Positions 59,001-64,000 of a DNA stretch of 64,000 bases are shown here, piece by piece; position 1 is the stretch's first letter, and the number at the start of each line of letters is the position of its first letter. The position numbers and the translations under genes are program-made. Source of the DNA: Centroberyx gerrardi (Eukaryota; Chordata; Actinopteri; Beryciformes; Berycidae). The stretch is from assembly GCF_048128805.1 (NCBI RefSeq), contig NC_136005.1, positions 7,032,504 through 7,096,503 of the forward strand. Reading direction: 5' to 3'. The notes beneath the pieces are model-generated. The model ran no database searches, had not been told where the DNA came from, and saw only the letters and a list, made by a program, of their open reading frames with translations.

Positions 59001-62000
59001 ATCATACTTTGAAAAAAAAAAAAAAAGTCAGGGATCAACATTTACAGACAAGACAAAAAACTGGAATGTGTTTTGTTTTGGTTTGTTTTTTTTGTTTTTT
59101 TTTTTGCTACATAACTCTCTCGTGGTAAGAGTAGTTAGACTGAGGTGGCTTGTCTGTAAGTCTTGTCTGAGTGTAGTAGATGTTGGCTTGGAGCGTGCAC
59201 TGATATGTTGTTGTTTTTCTCCAGGAGTTATTCCTGATGAATCTAAAGCTCTGTCGCTGCTAGCTCCAGCCAATGCCGTGGCAGGAATGATGCCTGGGGG
59301 AGGCCTTCTCCCAACACCCAATCCTTTGGCATCAGTAAGTGTTAAAAGCTTATGTTGTGCTTATGATCTCTGCGGACAGGTATTTTGGGTCTCTTTGGCA
59401 TAGCTTGAAGTATCTTGGAAAATATGTAAAAAAATATATAAAAGTTTCATCATTCATAAAGGTTATTACTAAATCTAAGCGAGATTTGTGAAAAATGGAT
59501 TTTATTGCCAAAATCATTTTGTTATGTTTTTCATCCAATTTTCTTTGATGCATGCAAAGCAAAATGTAATTTCTATTATTCATGGTATGGGTGTAATTAA
59601 TAAAACGTAAACATTTTTTAAATATATATTTGATTGTACAGCATAATATATTCAGTAACATTTTATAAATGAGGCCCATGCTTTACTTACTCACAAAAAA
59701 TCTGGTCTCTTGTAATGGGATTAAAAGATATACCAGTGACAGAGCCTTGGCATGGACAGAGTTGGCCATTTAAATTATGCTTTTAAAAGATAATTCTGGC
59801 TAAGGTAAAATGTTGAGCCCGTTTTCCAGAGTGTCCTTTTGTTGTGGTAAATTGTAGCTACAGGGATCTCTTAGATGTCCTACATTTTACCTATATTTTC
59901 GTAGCAGATAAGAAACACTCTTTTTATTATCAGTAGGTCTGACTGATTTTGTGCATGTACGTGTTGAAGAATAAAACTGTAACAATCCCACATCTAGTGA
60001 TACAGCTATGGTGTTTTGCCTACTTCCCTGTCCCCATATTTACATTTTTACCTGACATAATAGACGTGCACTCTTGTTCAGTGAGGGCTTCCTGAATGTG
60101 CGGAGTATTTCGAAAACTTTCAAATGTATTTGGATATGAGGTACTTTTCATTCACAAAATATTTTTATTTTTTATTGGGCAAGGCCTAGCAAAAAATGTT
60201 TGTAGATGCACACATTTCCAAGCATTATGTTACTTATGTTACTACACTTGTTTGACTATCATTTGGAGCTGAATGAAAGCGAATGGCGTCTAGAGGTGGG
60301 AAATAAGTCGCATGTTGACTGTTTCTCGAATAATAGCCTGTCAAAATCCACAGGAATTTATAGAAGGGAGAGAAATGGGTTTAATATTCACTACAGCCAG
60401 AATTAAACTTTTAAGTCAAATGAGACATTTTGTATTTTTTAGAATGGGTGGCCCTAGTGGTAATGGAACCCCTTAACCATGATGGTATTTGCAGTGTTTG
60501 TGTGTTAAGTGTCAGTATCAAATGTTCCAGATGGGAGGGACACCGTTTGGAGGTCTGGGAGGTCCCAACATGGAGCAGATGGCTGCCATGGGAATGCCTG
60601 GACCGAACATGAACCCCCAGGTTAGGACTTGACCAGTTGCATTCATAATCACTGCAGATTTGTTTAAAAAAAATCTTGTATCAAATGGATACTATCCTAC
60701 TTCTCTCCCTCAGGCTCTTTCTGCTGACTTCCTGAAGCTCATGCAGTCCATGGACCCCAAGTAAGAAACTAATAACCTCCTCATGCAATGTATTCAGTGC
60801 AACGGGCCTGGCCTAAATATTTTTAAGAGAATAATCCAATTCGTTGATGCCTCTGCAGATTGAATCCCATGGCAGCTGGACTGAACTTGAACCCAGGGAT
60901 GAAGGCCGATGCGTCCAATAAGGAGATTGAGGAAGCCATGAAGAGAGTTCGGGAAGCCCAGTCACTCATTTCTGCAGCTATTGAGCCAGGAAGTGAGTAC
61001 TTAGTCTCTTTTAGTCCCCCACTATGAGATCGGGTCCAGGAACTATAGTTTGGTCTCCATCTTGACATCCGTTTGTCCATCCGTCACGCACAAAGACTTA
61101 GACACCGCGATCAGGTTTTGTGGTTATTTTATGGTGTATTTATGGTACTTTATTGGGTGAAAATGTGAATATCTTGTTTTTTTTATTATTAAACTGTATG
61201 GATTATGCTAATGGAACTTAGCTCAGTCAGCTTAGCTCAGGAATATTTGTTCCATTAGTTGAGCGATAAACCTCCCACTACCTGGTAGATATTCTCATCA
61301 ATTCATGCTTTTGTTTGTCGTCGTTCTTACAGATAAGAAGGATGACAAGCGTAAACATTCCCGCTCCCGCTCCCGGTCACGACGCAGGAGGTCCAGGTCT
61401 CGCTCAAAACACAGGTGAGACCGCTGTCTGACAAGTCCTAGTTTCTGGTCTATCAACGCAATGAAACAAATAATGTCTTGTGGTGTGTGCACCTGAAAGA
61501 TTATCATATTGTAAAACTTTGTCACCTTTGCGGCAGACGATCGAAGAGCAGGTCTCGGCGGAGGTCCCACTCCAGAAGCAGGAGGAGGTCCAAGAGCCCA
61601 CGGAGGAGGAGGTCCCACTCCCGAGACCGAAGCCGCCGCAGTAGATCTAGGTCAGTGTCTCCTCTGTTGTCCTTAAGAACAAGATAGCTTCCACTTCTTA
61701 GGAACAACTTGCTACACATTCATATAGTTACACCCATCCACATGCAGAGCAAAAGTCCTCTACTGTTTGGACACTTAGAAACTCCACTTGAACATTTGGG
61801 ACAGTTATTGAGAGGAGGGTAAAGCAGGTTGGGAATTTGAACCATTCTATTCACAGCTCCACATGTCTAACTGTTATAATACCGCTCTTCTGATTGCATT
61901 GTTTTCTTTGTCTTCCTTGTGCAGGGACAGGAGGAAGGAGGAGAAGTCTAAGAAACGGTCGAAGACGCCTCCCAAGAGCTACAGTAGCGCTAGGAGGTCT

Positions 62001-63885
62001 CGAAGCATCAGCAGGTGAGTGGCCTGGGAACAGTGTTTTTATATGCCGAAATGCAGGCACACCTCAGTTTGAACTAAGACAACAATGACAGGAGTAAACA
62101 ATTATGTGGGTGTTTTGTTTCTCTTAATTGCCCTACCCAGGAGACGCAGGCGAAGCCGCAGCGCATCCCGGTCCCCAAAGAGGAAGCTTTCCAGGTCGCC
62201 ATCGCCCAGACGGTGAGTACAGTACAGTCCTCCTTCCTTTATTTGGAGTACAGGAAATGAATATAATATCAGTATGGGCGATCCGGTGGTTTTTCAACCT
62301 TAAAGGTCATGTATTTGTCCTGTACACAGCCACAAGAAAGAGAAAAAGAAGGACAAGGAACGGGAGAAGGACCGGGACAGAGAGAGGAGGGAGGACAGGG
62401 ACCGGAGCCGAGACGAAAGAGAACGCTCCACCAGTAAGAAGAAGAAGAGCAAAGACAAGGAGAGAGATCGGGACCGCAAGTCTGATAGCGAGAAAGGAGA
62501 TGTCAAGGTTTGTATGAGAGATGGGGTTTCTTATTGTATTTATTGGCAGTTCATCTAAAGTCACGCAACTGACTGGCGATAAATTAGAATGTCAAAAACT
62601 CACATAATTGACAGCTCAAGCCAGACACACTCTTCATGACTGTCAATAACCTGAGATCTCTGTGCCGTTCGCATTAAACAACCGTCTGTCCTGTCATTTC
62701 TTGTCTCGTCGATTGTAGTATCGCCGCCCTGCGAAAACAAGCGTGAAGCATGACTGTTTTTCGGCTGATTGTGCTAAAAAATTGAGATTAAGAGGGAAGA
62801 GCAGTTTGCAGCACTTACTGTGTGTGCACTCATTTGTTCTGAAAAAGAATAAAACTAGACTCCAGTTTTGAGGAGAGAATGGCTGGGGAGATGCAGGCAG
62901 CCTGGGCTGTCTGTTCTGCAGAGAGAGTTGGAGGTAAATTATAAAGTGCAAACAAAATAGGTAGCTAGACTGCATTGTTTGATGTTCTTACACAGTAGGA
63001 ACACAGTATCGTCAAGGGAATGCCATTCCATAACAAAATATTTCTCAATATTTTCACTAAAAAAATATGTTTCATTATACATTTTTTTTCTTCCACCTGG
63101 CCTCCTCGTGAGCTCTCATTCGCGATTGCTGCTTACCGGCCCCAAAACTAGTTTTTTCATATCTCTAGTATTGCAGACAAAATCAAACATGTTTTAAAAT
63201 CTACAGAGGTCTGAATGGGTCAGACTGCCTCTGTGACCCGCTCCAACTTAAGCTTTGGCGCTCCTAGTCTGCTCCGGCATGAGGATTTTGTCTCGGATCT
63301 CAAAAACCTGTCTGGGACGGCTACATCGGGCCTAAAGTCATGTAGTGTGTGCCTGGCTTTATCGATACACACCAGGTGATGGATCATCGCATGGTTAATA
63401 AATACAATATATGTAAGTTGCCCATTTGCATTCATAATGATGAGCCATGATGGGAAATAAGTGTTTTGCTCAGGCAACTCTATATGTAATTTGAATTTAC
63501 ATGCATATTACATCTAGTATTTTTTTCAACCAGTGCCTTATCCAGCAATCCATTAATAGTTCTTTAAATGTTCCCAGTTTTATTGGATTCTAAATGAGAC
63601 ATGTAATGCAACACTCCCCTAAAAGTAGAGTTCATCTGCTGTAAACCCCAACCTTTAGCCCTCTTTTTGTCGGAACAGGTGACGAGGGATTATGACGAGG
63701 AGGAGCAGGGTTACGACAGCGAAAAGGAAGGAGAGGAGGAAGACGACGAGAGGAAGAGCGACTCGGACTCTGCCTCGTCCCCCAAAGCCCCGGAGGAGCT
63801 GGAGAGAGCCGAGGGAGAAATGCCCAAGAAGTCCAAACTAAACGGAGACGATCACCATCAGGAGGACATGGAGATGAGCGACTGA
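55956..63885 (+). CDS. srsf11: Serine/arginine-rich splicing factor 11 (p54), whole gene (12 coding exons)
   Basis: Joined exons: 55956-56077, 57100-57233, 59225-59334, 60531-60620, 60714-60760, 60859-60992, 61333-61414, 61537-61650, 61925-62014, 62141-62212, 62330-62507 and 63679-63885. They total 1380 bp and 459 residues; human is 484. All borders are GT-AG and all phases agree. The product is a nuclear SR-related protein that binds RNA and modulates splice-site choice. Order of parts: RRM at about 8-85 with RNP2-like IQVTNV and RNP1-like VCFVKF; a GVIPDESKALSLLAPANAVA linker; a Gly/Met/Pro-rich segment (120-155); a conserved KEIEEAMKRVREAQSLISAA helix (190-210); an RS domain (215-335); a highly charged K/E/D/R region (335-390); and an acidic C-terminus ending EDMEMSD. 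The N-terminus is short and lacks the glycine-rich stretch of the mammalian protein. SR genes are commonly auto-regulated by alternative splicing; a candidate is noted in intron 2. Confidence 0.96.
56078..57099 (+). other. srsf11: srsf11 intron 1
   Basis: GTGAGT to TTCCAG. It holds a partial hAT-like fragment (about 56500-56575, CCCACTTTGGGCACTACTGA) and a diverged antisense SINE tail (about 56740-56800). Confidence 0.8.
57100..57233 (+). CDS. srsf11: srsf11 exon 2
   Basis: Encodes residues 41-86: DSPLPVTSRVCFVKFHESES, then VGVSQHLTNTVFVDRALIVV and PFAEG. Second half of the RRM with RNP1-like VCFVKF. Donor GTGGGT. Confidence 0.95.
57234..59224 (+). other. srsf11: srsf11 intron 2 (2.0 kb), with candidate cassette exon
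   Basis: Donor GTGGGT, acceptor TCTCCAG. A pyrimidine-rich tract and TTTTACAG acceptor at 58168 open a segment that stays in the srsf11 reading frame from 58169 to about 58550. A GTATGT donor-like site at 58292 would make a 123-base, frame-preserving exon. A short SINE tail relic lies at about 57870-57910. Confidence 0.6.
59225..59334 (+). CDS. srsf11: srsf11 exon 3
   Basis: Encodes residues 86-122: VIPDESKALSLLAPANAVAG, then MMPGGGLLPTPNPLAS. Conserved linker after the RRM. Donor GTAAGT. Confidence 0.95.
59335..60530 (+). other. srsf11: srsf11 intron 3, nothing else seen
   Basis: GTAAGT to GTTCCAG. AT-rich, no recognisable repeat or gene. Confidence 0.75.
60531..60620 (+). CDS. srsf11: srsf11 exon 4
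   Basis: Encodes residues 123-152: MGGTPFGGLGGPNMEQMAAM, then GMPGPNMNPQ. Gly/Met/Pro-rich and diverged from the mammalian counterpart but in the same place. Donor GTTAGG is weak. Confidence 0.88.
60714..60760 (+). CDS. srsf11: srsf11 exon 5
   Basis: Encodes residues 153-168 (split K): ALSADFLKLMQSMDPK. A 47-base micro-exon-sized piece between CCCTCAG and GTAAGA; the phase fits both neighbours. Confidence 0.92.
60859..60992 (+). CDS. srsf11: srsf11 exon 6
   Basis: Encodes residues 168-213: LNPMAAGLNLNPGMKADASN, then the highly conserved KEIEEAMKRVREAQSLISAA and IEPG. Donor GTGAGT. Confidence 0.95.
61333..61414 (+). CDS. srsf11: srsf11 exon 7 (start of RS domain)
   Basis: Encodes residues 213-240: NKKDDKRKHSRSRSRSRRRR, then SRSRSKHR. 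Acceptor TCTTACAG, donor GTGAGA. Confidence 0.94.
61537..61650 (+). CDS. srsf11: srsf11 exon 8 (RS domain)
   Basis: Encodes residues 240-278: RSKSRSRRRSHSRSRRRSKS, then PRRRRSHSRDRSRRSRS. Acceptor CGGCAG, donor GTCAGT. Confidence 0.93.
61925..62014 (+). CDS. srsf11: srsf11 exon 9
   Basis: Encodes residues 278-308: DRRKEEKSKKRSKTPPKSYS, then SARRSRSISR. KRSKTPPKSYS is a strongly conserved SRSF11 marker. Donor GTGAGT. Confidence 0.95.
62141..62212 (+). CDS. srsf11: srsf11 exon 10
   Basis: Encodes residues 308-332: RRRRSRSASRSPKRKLSRSP, then SPRR. Donor GTGAGT. Confidence 0.95.
62330..62507 (+). CDS. srsf11: srsf11 exon 11 (charged region)
   Basis: Encodes residues 332-391: HKKEKKKDKEREKDRDRERR, later RDERERSTSKKKKSKDKERD and SEKGDVK. 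Alternating basic and acidic residues. Donor GTTTGT is weak. Confidence 0.94.
62508..63678 (+). other. srsf11: srsf11 intron 11 with probable MITE (62618-63360)
   Basis: GTTTGT to GGAACAG. About 740 of the 1171 bases lie between AAGCCAGACACACTCTTCATG and the diverged inverted end TCATGTAGTGTGTGCCTGGC, suggesting a DNA transposon inserted in the intron. No target duplication was seen. Confidence 0.55.
63679..63885 (+). CDS. srsf11: srsf11 exon 12 (C-terminus)
   Basis: Encodes residues 392-459 and TGA: VTRDYDEEEQGYDSEKEGEE, an acidic Ser-rich part, then KSKLNGDDHHQEDMEMSD. The first and last blocks are nearly invariant in vertebrate SRSF11. Confidence 0.96.
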   Translation: MTRDYDEEEQGYDSEKEGEEEDDERKSDSDSASSPKAPEELERAEGEMPKKSKLNGDDHHQEDMEMSD

Positions 63886-64000
63886 GAATATCCCGGAGGT
63901 CGAAACAAACCGCAACTTTCCACTGTCCTTTTTTTTTTTTGTTTTGTTTTTGTTTTTTAAACATAGGCCACAAAACTTCTGTGCCTGATCACTTAAAGTT
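63886..64000 (+). other. srsf11: srsf11 3'UTR (partial)
   Basis: Starts after the stop codon, contains a T-rich run (63930-63958), and continues beyond the window. No polyadenylation signal yet. Confidence 0.85.

Noticed and set aside
1..64000. CRISPR arrays, bacterial operons or phage-type systems
   Set aside because: The sequence is vertebrate nuclear DNA; no spaced direct-repeat array or prokaryotic gene layout is present.

Overview
The window is nuclear DNA of a teleost fish, probably a percomorph. The evidence is the multi-exon gene structure, very dense (CA)n/(GA)n microsatellites, many fish-type hAT and Tc1-like MITEs, tRNA-derived SINEs, and 5'-truncated L2-like LINEs. Two genes can be read with confidence, and both are complete at the coding level. 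They are arranged head to head.

(1) xxylt1, minus strand, is the xyloside alpha-1,3-xylosyltransferase of the ER that completes the Xyl-Xyl-Glc trisaccharide on Notch EGF repeats. It has four coding exons (53461-54000, 47492-47639, 36581-36713, 23525-23921) that join in frame to 405 codons plus stop. A probable 5'UTR intron lies at 54133-54762. (2) srsf11, plus strand, is the SR-related splicing factor p54. It has twelve coding exons from 55956 to 63885 that join in frame to 459 codons. Its 3'UTR runs off the right edge. About 2 kb (54.0-55.95 kb) separates the two start codons and probably carries the promoters of both genes. The products belong to unrelated pathways (Notch glycosylation and pre-mRNA splicing), so the pairing looks positional rather than functional.

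Layout: 1-22 kb is intergenic DNA downstream of xxylt1. It is rich in microsatellites in the first 4 kb, followed by MITEs, SINE relics and two LINE tails; I see no protein-coding gene there. From 22 to 54 kb is xxylt1, whose three large introns (12.7, 10.8 and 5.8 kb) are full of transposon remnants. From 54 to 56 kb is the divergent promoter region, and from 56 to 64 kb is srsf11.

I found no convincing new multi-gene system. The most unusual signals are structural. A truncated LINE is flanked by a 301-bp direct repeat (a giant target-site duplication). A hAT-like end lies a few bases inside an xxylt1 splice donor. There are several strong palindromes, one MITE with very long inverted arms, and an open, in-phase candidate cassette exon inside srsf11 intron 2. 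All calls come from reading the sequence. No alignment or transcript data were available.
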